Source of the DNA: an uncultured Eubacterium sp. | Lineage (GTDB): Bacteria > Bacillota > Clostridia > Lachnospirales > Lachnospiraceae | DNA: 32,113 nucleotides | Direction of reading: 5' to 3' | NCBI GenBank assembly: GCA_949959185.1 | Contig: CATLIX010000041.1 | Coordinates: forward strand, 1-32,113 | In this document: positions 1 to 7,896 of the stretch, one piece after another | Layout: every line of letters starts with the position of its first letter | Numbering within the stretch: the stretch's first letter is position 1 | Made by a program: the position numbers and the translations under genes | Notes under the pieces: generated by a model | What the model saw: only the letters and a program-made list of their open reading frames with translations | The model's database searches: none | Told to the model about the DNA's origin: nothing

Positions 1-309
1 GAAATGTATCTGGCATTTTTGATGCAAAAAAAAGAGGTAGACCATAGAAAATTAAAGTTTTCGGACGGTCTGGGGGGGGGTAGAAAGTGTACAAATTACA
101 CAAAAAGTCAAAAACATGGAAACAACAATTGACTTTTTATATAAAGGGGACTAAAATAAGAGAAGGTCATTTGTGAAGAAAATGTGAAGTAAGCATGAAA
201 GTTTTATGAATCCCTGCGTCCCCTTGGGATTCAAAGATGGCACCTTCTTTACAGGAACGCTCACAGATGATAAAAAAACTATTATTTATTTCACGAAAGG
301 AGTTTTTTT
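1..309. other. Gene-free upstream region with leader hairpin
   Basis: I see no coding region here. A run of nine G lies at 72-80. Before it is a weak hairpin in which AGACC (39-43) pairs with GGTCT (67-71) and GAAAA (47-51) pairs with TTTTC (58-62). The probable leader of the next gene carries a perfect 8-bp inverted repeat, TGAATCCC at 207-214 and GGGATTCA at 226-233, with an 11-nt loop. No known riboswitch class was recognised. A short open frame at 237-422 overlaps the start of the real gene in another frame and was not kept. Confidence 0.6.
129..157 (+). promoter_or_regulatory. Sigma-A-type promoter of the FN3 protein gene
   Basis: TTGACT at 129-134 and TAAAAT at 152-157 are separated by exactly 17 bp. 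This gives a leader of about 145 nt before the ATG at 310. No operator is evident. Confidence 0.65.
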
Positions 310-3300
310 ATGAGAAAAAGTGGAATGACAGCACGTGTTGCAGCCGTTGTACTGGCGGCCAGCATGGTCATGACAAGTGTGCTTCCTACTTTTGCTGCGG
401 AAAATCTGACAGTGGAAACTGACGATAAAGCTGCAGTGAATGGTGTGTCCAAGGTTATCGGACTCCGGGGAGAAGCAGACTGGTATGTTCTGGCAGAGAA
501 TACTGCTTATGAGACGCCTTACAGCTATGTGAACAAATCCAGCGACTCTGTATATGTGGCAGGAACCAAAGAGACACTGCAGGAAGCTACAACAGGTCTC
601 TACAAAAATGGAGTTGACTATTATGCCTATGCAGTTCAGGTAGCTCCGGGAGTTGTGGAGTTGGGGAACAAGGTTGTTAAAGTTCTGGCCATGGGTGAAT
701 ATCCGACGTTGCCTCAGAGAGATGCTGTTACAGGTCTGTACGTTGTAGATGGCAAATATTATTCACAGGTAACACCGGGGTATGTAGAAACCACAGACCC
801 TGTGGATGGTACGAAATATAATAAGCGTATGTCTTATTCGGTTGTTGAAGGAAGCGAAGTAGATTTGCTTGGAGCAGTTCCGGCAGGTACAGTTTCCGAA
901 GATGCGGCTCTGGCAGCTTTCGGTGCCAAGGCAGATCCGACAAGTACATCCTATTCCCACTATGTGGCAAATGGAAAGGCATATCGTAGAGCTTCCGTCA
1001 GTGAAGTGTATGATGAAGCTACGTTTGATTATGTTTTAAAATACGTATATGCACCCAAATACAGCGAAATTTCTTTTGATAAGAAATACCAGAAAATTTA
1101 CTGGAATCCGGTTACCAACAAGACAGAAGTGGACAGCAATGGCAAACTGCTGCATGTTGGTTATCAGATTCGGATGAATGATACAGATGTTGTTTCTGAT
1201 TCTGTTGCTTCCAACGGTGGAAATCTGCAGCCGATTTTCTTTGGCACCGATTATAGAACTCCGGTTGGTTATACCGCAGCAGAGAAGAACAAGTTTGAAG
1301 TAAGAGCGGTATACTACACAGAGACTGAAAATTATGTAGCTGACGTGGATTATGAGCAGAAGCCATATGAGAGACCTGCGGGAACATCTTACGAAATCGT
1401 TAAGACAGGCGCATGGTCAGAGCCCTTTACCTATGCATGGTCCATGCCTTCCGTACCGGCAGTGGCAAACCTGCAGTTCATCCAGAAGAGTGTTGGTAAG
1501 GGAGAACTTTCCTGGAATGCAGTAAAAGAAGCTCATGGTTATATCATCGAAGTGGCATACTCAGATAAACTGGTTGACCCGGCGGCTTATGCAGAATTAA
1601 ATTTCAGACAGGTGAGTGACCACCCTGTATCTGCGGCGACCACACATTATGATGTTGACAACAATGCAAGAAACGGCTATGAATATGCATATTACAGAGT
1701 ATGTGCATATGTAGAGACAGAAGTACCAGGCGAAGTTCTTGCTGGTGCATATTCCAATGTTGTTGCAGTAGGTCTTGACAAGAGACAGAATACTCCTGAA
1801 ATCAAAAACCTGCAGATTGAGCAGAAAATGGACGGTTCCTTCGATTTGACATGGGATGAAATCGACAAAGATGCTGATGTAATAATTTTTGCTTCTCAGG
1901 ATAAGAAGATGTTCGATACACCGGAATATACCTATAAGTATCTGGATGCAACCGGTAAAGATGCGGCAGGAAATACATACAGCCTGACAGATGTATTCGG
2001 ACTTCAGGATAAACTTGCAATTATCAATAAAAAGGTAGATACTTACAGAGGAACAGGTATTGACCGGGTTTCCAGCACACAGTTAAAACTGGAAGTCGGC
2101 AAGAAATATTACTTCGTAGTGGCAACTGTTGACAGTATTAATCATGGTACTGACCGTTCCGCAGCAGGCAAATATATTGCCAATGTGGCAAAGGTTCCGG
2201 GCGCAGTAAATAATGTAAGTTTTGGTTTCTACAATGACATTGTAACTTCCAAAACAGTTTCCGCAACACCTGCAATCAATATTACACAGCCTTCTACAAA
2301 ATCCGGCAAAACTACTGTTACCATGTATTTCAACAAGACGGAAAACGTAACAGGATACCAGATTTACCGTAAGAACAGCAAAGGCAAGTTCAAAAAGATT
2401 GCAACCATCAACGCTGCACAGTATGCAGACAAAGAGCTGAAAGAAAACACTGTTTATGATTATCAGGTAAGAGGATACTATTACAATCCGGATACCAAGA
2501 AGACAGCATACAGCGATTACGTATACTTCTCAGCAGAGACAGGCAATGATAAATTTATCGAATTAAAAGCAAATAAGCAGAGCAAGAATTCTGTAAAACT
2601 GAAATGGACCAAAGTATCAGGTGTAACTCAGTATGAGATTTACAGAAGTTACATGACAGGTACAGACACCAATTACACCCAGAAGAATAACGGTAGCTTT
2701 GGATATGGACATGGCAGTTATGGATATGGCGATGGTGCTTATGCAATATACAATGCAAAATGGGAGAAGATTAAGACCATTACCAATGCAAAGACCACAT
2801 CCTTCACCGATAAGAAGCTGAAAAAGGGGACTGCCTATAACTACAAAATTGTGGCTACTTATGCTTCCGGAGCAGCTACCAGACAGATTTGGGCTTCTGA
2901 CAGCGTAATCATGAAGGCAACTGCACCTCAGAATGTAAAACTGACTCTGAGCAAGAACAATGTAAAAGTAACCTGGGATAAAGACACCTTTGCTTCCAAG
3001 TATCAGATTCGTTATAAGAAATACGATGCAGAAAACAGGGCAGAGAAATTAACCTGGACAGTAAAATCCACCAAGAAGAATTACTATACCATCAAAAATA
3101 TTGCAAAAGGCGGAAAAGTTGAAGTTCAGGTACGTGCATACGGCGATAAGAAATGGTCAGTGTATACAGGCACTTATACCAAAGCAAACGGTGAACTTGC
3201 AGCAGCAAAGAACGTAACTGCAAAAGAGGTTACAGAGACTCTGGCAGACGGCAAGACCAAGACTACAGCAGTTAAGGTTACCTGGAAGAAAGTTTCCGGC

Positions 3301-3891
3301 GCTGCATATTACAAAGTATTCCGTTCCACCAGCCCGGTTGCAGACTACAATGCAGATAACAAGACATATTACAGACCGGATGATGATAACTTTACACTGA
3401 TTTCCAAAGAGAGCAATGCTGATGAGACTTATGACAATGTATTCTACAAAGATTACAAGAATGTATCCGGCAGTGTTGTGGGAACGAAAGCAACAGACCG
3501 CGCACGTCTGCAGACAGGTGTAACCTATTACTACTATGTAGCTGCATACAGTGAGAATGGTACAAGAATCTCCAAAGGATTCAATAAACCTGCAAGCATC
3601 TGTTACAAAGCTACTCCGGTTATCAGCAAAGTTACCATTAAAAAGGGTAAAGTAACCCTTAAGGTTGCTAAAGTAACTGGTGCAAAACAGTATGAAATCT
3701 ATCGTTCTACCAAGAAGAACAAAGGTTACGAAAAGATTGGAGTGACCAAGAAGAATAAGGTAACCTATACTGATACCAAGGTTAAGAAGGGTAAGACATA
3801 TTACTACAAGGTAGTAGCTGTTGGTACCAACGGATTGAAGGGTGACTTCGTATCCGCCGCATCCGCAGCAAAGAAAGTAAAAGCAAAATAA
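310..3891 (+). CDS. Secreted fibronectin type III-like repeat protein
   Basis: The 1193-residue protein starts with a classical signal peptide: basic residues, a hydrophobic core, and a likely cleavage after TFA near residue 29. It should be exported. From about residue 380 there is a chain of beta-sandwich modules that resemble FN3 domains, starting near 380, 495, 663, 747, 872, 965 and 1100. Each carries the pattern VKLxW..V.GxxxYEIYRS followed by Y.Y.V.A, as in clostridial cell-surface adhesins. Residues 30-380 are not recognised. The module starting near 747 has a Gly/Tyr/His-rich insertion at about 798-812. The C-terminal modules are very lysine-rich. There is no LPXTG motif, transmembrane tail or visible catalytic domain, so the protein is either released or held non-covalently. 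AAAGGAG at 296-302 supports the start. The specific ligand or role is unknown; adhesion or matrix function is inference. Confidence 0.85.
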   Translation: MRKSGMTARVAAVVLAASMVMTSVLPTFAAENLTVETDDKAAVNGVSKVIGLRGEADWYVLAENTAYETPYSYVNKSSDSVYVAGTKETLQEATTGLYKNGVDYYAYAVQVAPGVVELGNKVVKVLAMGEYPTLPQRDAVTGLYVVDGKYYSQVTPGYVETTDPVDGTKYNKRMSYSVVEGSEVDLLGAVPAGTVSEDAALAAFGAKADPTSTSYSHYVANGKAYRRASVSEVYDEATFDYVLKYVYAPKYSEISFDKKYQKIYWNPVTNKTEVDSNGKLLHVGYQIRMNDTDVVSDSVASNGGNLQPIFFGTDYRTPVGYTAAEKNKFEVRAVYYTETENYVADVDYEQKPYERPAGTSYEIVKTGAWSEPFTYAWSMPSVPAVANLQFIQKSVGKGELSWNAVKEAHGYIIEVAYSDKLVDPAAYAELNFRQVSDHPVSAATTHYDVDNNARNGYEYAYYRVCAYVETEVPGEVLAGAYSNVVAVGLDKRQNTPEIKNLQIEQKMDGSFDLTWDEIDKDADVIIFASQDKKMFDTPEYTYKYLDATGKDAAGNTYSLTDVFGLQDKLAIINKKVDTYRGTGIDRVSSTQLKLEVGKKYYFVVATVDSINHGTDRSAAGKYIANVAKVPGAVNNVSFGFYNDIVTSKTVSATPAINITQPSTKSGKTTVTMYFNKTENVTGYQIYRKNSKGKFKKIATINAAQYADKELKENTVYDYQVRGYYYNPDTKKTAYSDYVYFSAETGNDKFIELKANKQSKNSVKLKWTKVSGVTQYEIYRSYMTGTDTNYTQKNNGSFGYGHGSYGYGDGAYAIYNAKWEKIKTITNAKTTSFTDKKLKKGTAYNYKIVATYASGAATRQIWASDSVIMKATAPQNVKLTLSKNNVKVTWDKDTFASKYQIRYKKYDAENRAEKLTWTVKSTKKNYYTIKNIAKGGKVEVQVRAYGDKKWSVYTGTYTKANGELAAAKNVTAKEVTETLADGKTKTTAVKVTWKKVSGAAYYKVFRSTSPVADYNADNKTYYRPDDDNFTLISKESNADETYDNVFYKDYKNVSGSVVGTKATDRARLQTGVTYYYYVAAYSENGTRISKGFNKPASICYKATPVISKVTIKKGKVTLKVAKVTGAKQYEIYRSTKKNKGYEKIGVTKKNKVTYTDTKVKKGKTYYYKVVAVGTNGLKGDFVSAASAAKKVKAK

Positions 3892-3905
3892 AACAGATTG
3901 TTTAT

Positions 3906-3933
3906 CCGGGAGGCCAGTGGTCTCCCGGTTTTT
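3906..3933 (+). terminator. Intrinsic terminator of the FN3 gene
   Basis: CCGGGAGGCC (3906-3915) pairs with GGTCTCCCGG (3919-3928), with one G-T wobble and an AGT loop, followed by TTTTT. It lies 15 bp after the stop codon. Confidence 0.9.
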
Positions 3934-3934
3934 G

Positions 3935-3987
3935 TCTTATAGGAAAGACCTTGTCACGCTAAAGCATGAAAGTGTCTTCCTGTAAGA
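3935..3987. repeat. Palindromic hairpin repeat, copy A
   Basis: Outer arms TCTTATAGGAA (3935-3945) and TTCCTGTAAGA (3977-3987) pair over 11 bp with one wobble. The interior matches copy B at 21129-21193 almost base for base: TATAGGAAAG, CCTTGTCACGCTAA, TGAAAGTG. It begins one base after the T-tract of the preceding terminator. It is too small to code for a protein and may be a non-autonomous mobile element or a structured RNA. Confidence 0.75.
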
Positions 3988-4146
3988 TAAAAATAGTATG
4001 CGCAGGGTCTGCCCCAGCGAAGCGAGGGTACTCGTGCAGGAGGAAAATATTGCTTCGTAATTGTGTTTAAACGCGATACGTTCAGCATACTGCGTATGCT
4101 CTGACGCACCCAAATGCCCGCTTTGTTCTGTTCAGCCCATGAATAT
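3988..4146. other. Non-coding structured stretch after repeat copy A
   Basis: No gene is visible. AGTATGCGCAG (3995-4005) can pair with CTGCGTATGCT (4090-4100) over 11 bp with two G-U wobbles, enclosing about 85 nt. A local alternative is AGCATAC/GTATGCT (4084-4090 and 4094-4100). A smaller CGAG-GGTA-CTCG hairpin lies inside. The motif GTTCTGTTCAGCCC at 4125-4138 recurs in related form elsewhere in the window. Function is unknown. Confidence 0.45.
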
Positions 4147-4192
4147 ACAAAAACCCCCTCAGAGCTTTTCAGGGGACAGCGCTCTGAGGGGG
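4147..4192 (-). terminator. Intrinsic terminator of the minus-strand PIN operon
   Basis: A perfect 12-bp inverted repeat (4154-4165 with 4181-4192; CCCCCTCAGAGC and its complement) is followed, on the minus strand, by TTTTTGTATA. Only the minus-strand reading has a T-tract, so it serves the operon ending at 4381, about 190 bp upstream of it. Confidence 0.85.
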
Positions 4193-4380
4193 ATATGATA
4201 ATTTATACTCTCCAATCATAATAACAATTGGGAGTGGTAGAATATGACACTTTTGGAAGAATTTTGTTAAATGTTTCCGAATAGTGACGAAATACGGATT
4301 CCGGACGCAGTTCGGAGAAACCGGAGCTTCCCGGCTACATGGGAAGCTGCCGGTGTTCCAGTTCATCAATACGGAGATTG
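4193..4380. other. 3' region of the PIN operon, no supported gene
   Basis: The stretch lies between the PIN gene stop and its terminator. It contains a hairpin, CCGG-A-GCTTCCC (4321-4332) with GGGAAGC-TG-CCGG (4341-4353), and a weaker one around 4209-4234. Open frames of 66 codons (minus strand) and 68 codons (plus strand) cross it. Neither has a convincing ribosome binding site, and the minus-strand one runs into the terminator stem. It may be a long structured 3' untranslated region or a decayed gene remnant. Confidence 0.4.
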
Positions 4381-5037
4381 TCAGTACTGATTTGGGTCAA
4401 AATTTAAAAGAATATTATTCCTGCCGATTTTTTCTCTTGTATATTTTTCATTTTGCGGAGCATAAATATTATCATTGTCGAGAGCAATAAAGTCTCCGTC
4501 TGCTGTCAGAAAAGAATTTATGCCATATTGTCTTGCTATAAAGACATGTTTTGCGTCGTTGACACCAAGAATATAATCTGTTGATTCTCTTATTCTCAAA
4601 ATCTCTTCAAAATAATCTTCATTGCTTTCATATTCAAGCATGATACTGCTGGTTTGTATAATATGTAAAAAATTCTTTTGTGAATCCATAATATTCTGGC
4701 GGATTTCGGGATGAGCAGAATTAATTAGTTTTTTTAATTTTTTCTGATTTACCTGTCCGTTCATTATTGCCTTTGACTTGTATTCATTCGCATATTTGTC
4801 ATAAAAGGCCTTCTCATTGACATGTACAATTTCTGATAATACCATTTCGGAATGATATAAAGTAGTTCCATTATCCAGACAGTCACCCATGAACTCTCTG
4901 ACAGGATTATAGGATGAATTGCTGTCATATGCTGTTATCCATGCACTTGTATCAACATAAATGTCCTGCGGAAATTCACTGAAATCTTTGTAGGCATTAC
5001 CCTTTTTTTCTAATGTAAATATTGAAGCCTGGTTCAA
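4381..5037 (-). CDS. PIN-domain nuclease-like protein (putative toxin)
   Basis: The 218-residue protein has the acidic signature of PIN-fold ribonucleases. D29 lies in IYVDTSAW, E69 in LSEIV, D161 in NDAKHVF, and D180/D182 in LTADGDF. It belongs broadly with VapC-like metal-dependent RNases, although it is longer than a typical VapC (about 130 residues) and carries an extra helical, lysine-rich middle at about 75-125. The start is TTG at 5037. It overlaps the TGA of the 59-codon gene upstream (ATTGA) and is preceded by a GGGGGG tract 7 bases away, which suggests translational coupling. The region is visibly more AT-rich than the neighbouring chromosome, suggesting acquisition. Toxin activity is inferred from fold and operon layout; another RNA-processing role is possible. 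Confidence 0.75.
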   Translation of the reverse strand: MNQASIFTLEKKGNAYKDFSEFPQDIYVDTSAWITAYDSNSSYNPVREFMGDCLDNGTTLYHSEMVLSEIVHVNEKAFYDKYANEYKSKAIMNGQVNQKKLKKLINSAHPEIRQNIMDSQKNFLHIIQTSSIMLEYESNEDYFEEILRIRESTDYILGVNDAKHVFIARQYGINSFLTADGDFIALDNDNIYAPQNEKYTREKIGRNNILLNFDPNQY

Positions 5038-5213
5038 TGATAATCCCCCCTGAGTTCTTTAAGATTTTCCGTTCTTCTTGCGTTTACAGTATCGTCCTTT
5101 GTATGAGAAGGAAACATTCTAAGAAAGGCTTCTTTCCGTTCTGCCTGTGGATAACGATAGATTCCATGTGGAATATGTTCAGTTTGTTTTCCGGGCACAT
5201 TCAGCCTTTTCAT
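5034..5213 (-). CDS. Small 59-residue protein upstream of PIN gene (putative antitoxin)
   Basis: Reading the minus strand, an ATG at 5213 opens 59 codons ending in TGA at 5034. AAGGAG lies upstream, overlapping the stop codon of the preceding gene, with about 11 bases of spacing. The product begins MKRLNVPGK and ends KELRGDYH. It is charged and basic, with no signal peptide or membrane segment. The stop codon overlaps the TTG start of the PIN gene, which is the layout of an antitoxin-toxin pair. I do not recognise a family. The antitoxin role is inference; the tight coupling and good ribosome binding site make it likely to be a real gene. Confidence 0.65.
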   Translation of the reverse strand: MKRLNVPGKQTEHIPHGIYRYPQAERKEAFLRMFPSHTKDDTVNARRTENLKELRGDYH

Positions 5214-5220
5214 AATATCA

Positions 5221-5832
5221 TCATCTCCTTATAACACTATAGCAGCCTGTTCTTTCCTTTTGGAGTTCTGTCTGTACATCATGTAACATTTCTGCGATAG
5301 TCCCATTTTCTGACTTATTTAATAACCAGTGGTAAAAATATTTTGTATAGTCAGAAATATAAGGCTCAATTTTTAATTCACCAAACAGTCTCTTATTTTT
5401 AATTAAAAACCGATAGCCCACACCATATACTTCCTCATCCAGATCCTTAAAATTTTTTTCAAATATGTATTTACTCTCAGTATGTGAATTTGCTGTTTCT
5501 TCTATGCCTTCAATGCTTATGAGGTATTGGTTTTGGTCATCAATAAGTAATGAATTTAAAATAGATTCATATTCTGCCTGAATAGAAACAGGATTAAAAA
5601 TTCCATTTAAATGGCAGGAAAAGCAGATTTTCTGCGGTTCAATGAGCAGATTTTTTCCTTCTGGTGATAAAGTTATAGCTGCTGCATTGATATTAGCCAT
5701 AACAAGAGTAACATTTCTAAAACCATTCTTTTGTAATGTTTCAAGAATAGAATTTACCTTTTTTTCAGATAATTGACCTATAACATATGGTATCGTTATT
5801 TTTAAATCGAACCATTTGATTGTATTTTTCAT
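5221..5832 (-). CDS. Unrecognised 203-residue protein, first gene of the PIN operon
   Basis: I do not recognise this protein. It has no signal peptide or membrane segment. It contains a CFSC pair (near residues 70-73), a stretch VGYRFLIKNKRLFGELKIEP that reads as beta strands, and a C-terminal helical part. ATG at 5832 is chosen because GGGTGA stands 4 bases upstream; an in-frame TTG at 5844 would add four residues. The stop at 5221 is inside the ribosome binding site region of the 59-residue gene, so the three genes form one transcription unit. Base composition is AT-rich like the rest of the operon. It could be a partner, sensor or regulator of the PIN protein, but nothing in the sequence shows which. 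Confidence 0.7.
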   Translation of the reverse strand: MKNTIKWFDLKITIPYVIGQLSEKKVNSILETLQKNGFRNVTLVMANINAAAITLSPEGKNLLIEPQKICFSCHLNGIFNPVSIQAEYESILNSLLIDDQNQYLISIEGIEETANSHTESKYIFEKNFKDLDEEVYGVGYRFLIKNKRLFGELKIEPYISDYTKYFYHWLLNKSENGTIAEMLHDVQTELQKERTGCYSVIRR

Positions 5833-5879
5833 ATGTTCACCCAATCTTTTTTATGTATTTGATTACTTTTTATTATATT

Positions 5880-5908
5880 ATTATATGTTATCAGAGAAAA
5901 GTTTACAA
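5880..5908 (-). promoter_or_regulatory. Promoter of the PIN operon
   Basis: On the minus strand TTGTAA (5908-5903) and a perfect TATAAT (5885-5880) are 17 bp apart, giving a leader of about 40 nt before the first gene. Confidence 0.7.
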
Positions 5909-5979
5909 TGTTTTTTTATAAAAGAAATGTTTTAGCAGTATATTTGAAAATGATATATGTATTTCCTGCTGATTCTATC

Positions 5980-6009
5980 TTGAAATAAGTAAATATTTGG
6001 TATTATAAT
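5980..6009 (+). promoter_or_regulatory. Promoter of the ABC exporter operon
   Basis: TTGAAA (5980-5985) and TATAAT (6004-6009) are separated by 18 bp. It diverges from the PIN operon promoter about 70 bp away. No regulator gene lies next to the transporter. Confidence 0.65.
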
Positions 6010-6061
6010 AGAAAAGCAAAAAACTGGAAACAGAAACTGAAAAAATAAAAGAGGAATCCCC

Positions 6062-7858
6062 ATGAAGAAATTACTGATATATCTGAAGGACTACAAAAAA
6101 GAAAGCATTCTGGCCCCCCTGTTTAAAATGCTGGAGGCCTCCTTTGAACTGATTGTGCCGCTGGTGGTAACCGCCATCATTGATGTGGGAATTGCGGAGC
6201 GGGACAGCAGTTATATTTTAAAGATGTGCCTGGTGATGGTAGCCCTGGGCCTGATTGGGCTGCTGTGTTCGGTGACAGCCCAGTATTTTGCCGCAAAAGC
6301 AGCAGCAGGATTCGGCACCAGGGTGCGCCACAGCCTGTTTTCTCATATTCAGACATTTTCTTTTTCCGAAATTGACCAGGTGGGAGCAGCAACGCTGATT
6401 ACCCGGATGACCAGTGACATCAATCAGGTACAGTCCGGAGTTAATATGGTGCTGCGTCTGTTTCTGCGTTCGCCTTTTATTGTGTTTGGAGCCATGATTA
6501 TGGCCTTTACCATTGATGTGGAGGCGGCGCTGATTTTTGTGGTGACCATTCCCCTGTTGTCTCTGGTGGTATTCGGCGTAATGGCGGTCAGCATTCCCCT
6601 GTACCGGAAGGTGCAGGAGCGTCTGGACAGAGTGCTTGGCATTACCCGTGAAAATCTTACGGGCGCAAGGGTAATCCGGGCATTTTATAAAGAAGAGGAA
6701 GAAAAGAGCAGGTTTGAGGAAGGGCTGGAGAACCTCACCGCCATGCAGAATCACGTGGGCAGAATCAGTGCTTTTCTGAATCCCGTTACCTATGTTATTA
6801 TCAACGGTGCAACGATTTTTCTGCTGTATACGGGAGCATTGCAGGTGAATACCGGAGCTCTTACCCAGGGAGAAGTGGTGGCGCTGGTCAATTATATGTC
6901 TCAGATTCTGGTGGAGCTGATTAAGCTGGCCAACCTGATTGTAACCATCACAAAGGCTGTAGCCTGCGGCAACCGTGTGGAGTCTGTTCTGGAAATTCAG
7001 AGCACCATGCCGTTATCCGGGCAGGAACCATCCTTCCAGGGGGAAAAAACGGATTGCAGGCCAGCTTCTGAGCCTGGAAAGGAAAGGAATTCCGGGAAGC
7101 AGGGAAATCAGCCGGCAGTACAGTTTTCCCATGTGGGCCTGACGTATGAAAAGGCCGGAGCAGAAAGTCTGTCTGATATTGATTTTTCCGTAAATCCGGG
7201 AGAAACCGTAGGCATTATCGGCGGTACCGGTTCCGGAAAAACATCCCTGGTACATCTGATTCCCCGGTTTTACGACGCCACCAGAGGAGAAGTATTGATT
7301 AATGGAAGAAATGTAAAAGAATATTCTCTGGAGGAGCTGCGTCATAAGGTGGGAATTGTCATGCAGAAAGCGGTGCTGTTCCAGGGAACCATCCGGGAAA
7401 ATCTCTGCTGGGGCAAAGAGGACGCCACAGAGGAAGAGCTGGAGGAGGCATTGGGCATTGCCCAAGCAAAAGAGGTGGCAGAGGGAAGGGACGGAAAGCT
7501 GGACGCCCTGGTGGAACAGGGCGGGAAGAACTTTTCCGGCGGACAGCGGCAGCGGCTTACCATTGCGCGGGCGCTGGTAAGGAAACCGGAAATTCTGATT
7601 CTGGACGACAGTGCTTCGGCGCTGGATTATGCTACGGATGCCAGACTGCGGAAATCCATCCGGGAAATGGAAGGAAATCCCACAGTCTTTCTTGTATCTC
7701 AGCGCACGTCCTCCATACAGCATGCGGATAAAATTATTGTACTGGAAGACGGAGAAATTGCCGGTATGGGAACCCATGAAAATCTGCTGGAAACCTGCAG
7801 CGTTTACCGGGAAATTTATGAGTCTCAGTATAAAAAGCAGCAGGAAGCCGCCGGATGA
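6062..7858 (+). CDS. ABC exporter half-transporter, degenerate-site subunit
   Basis: At 598 residues this is a type IV (multidrug/lipid exporter-like) half-transporter: six membrane helices in about the first 310 residues, then a nucleotide-binding domain. Walker A GGTGSGKTS is near residue 387 and the signature SGGQRQR near 492. Walker B ends LILDD, with Asp where the catalytic Glu normally sits. The switch histidine is replaced by Gln (VSQRTSS). These changes mark the catalytically degenerate subunit of heterodimeric exporters such as BmrC/BmrD or TM287/288. A charged low-complexity linker (about 318-355) joins the two halves. The gene is followed after 38 bp by its partner and sits behind its own promoter. 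The cargo (drug, peptide or lipid) cannot be told from sequence. Confidence 0.9.
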   Translation: MKKLLIYLKDYKKESILAPLFKMLEASFELIVPLVVTAIIDVGIAERDSSYILKMCLVMVALGLIGLLCSVTAQYFAAKAAAGFGTRVRHSLFSHIQTFSFSEIDQVGAATLITRMTSDINQVQSGVNMVLRLFLRSPFIVFGAMIMAFTIDVEAALIFVVTIPLLSLVVFGVMAVSIPLYRKVQERLDRVLGITRENLTGARVIRAFYKEEEEKSRFEEGLENLTAMQNHVGRISAFLNPVTYVIINGATIFLLYTGALQVNTGALTQGEVVALVNYMSQILVELIKLANLIVTITKAVACGNRVESVLEIQSTMPLSGQEPSFQGEKTDCRPASEPGKERNSGKQGNQPAVQFSHVGLTYEKAGAESLSDIDFSVNPGETVGIIGGTGSGKTSLVHLIPRFYDATRGEVLINGRNVKEYSLEELRHKVGIVMQKAVLFQGTIRENLCWGKEDATEEELEEALGIAQAKEVAEGRDGKLDALVEQGGKNFSGGQRQRLTIARALVRKPEILILDDSASALDYATDARLRKSIREMEGNPTVFLVSQRTSSIQHADKIIVLEDGEIAGMGTHENLLETCSVYREIYESQYKKQQEAAG

Positions 7859-7896
7859 ATACATGGACGGAACATGGGAAAGGAATCTGATGTATC

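Noticed and set aside
237-422. Plus-strand 61-codon frame at the start of the FN3 gene
   Set aside because: It overlaps the real gene and its signal peptide in another frame and lacks a ribosome binding site.
4169-4369. Minus-strand 66-codon frame after the PIN gene
   Set aside because: It runs through a terminator stem and has no good ribosome binding site. It could be a decayed remnant but cannot be supported as a gene.
4284-4490. Plus-strand 68-codon frame overlapping the PIN gene end
   Set aside because: It is mostly antisense to the PIN gene, with no promoter or ribosome binding site.
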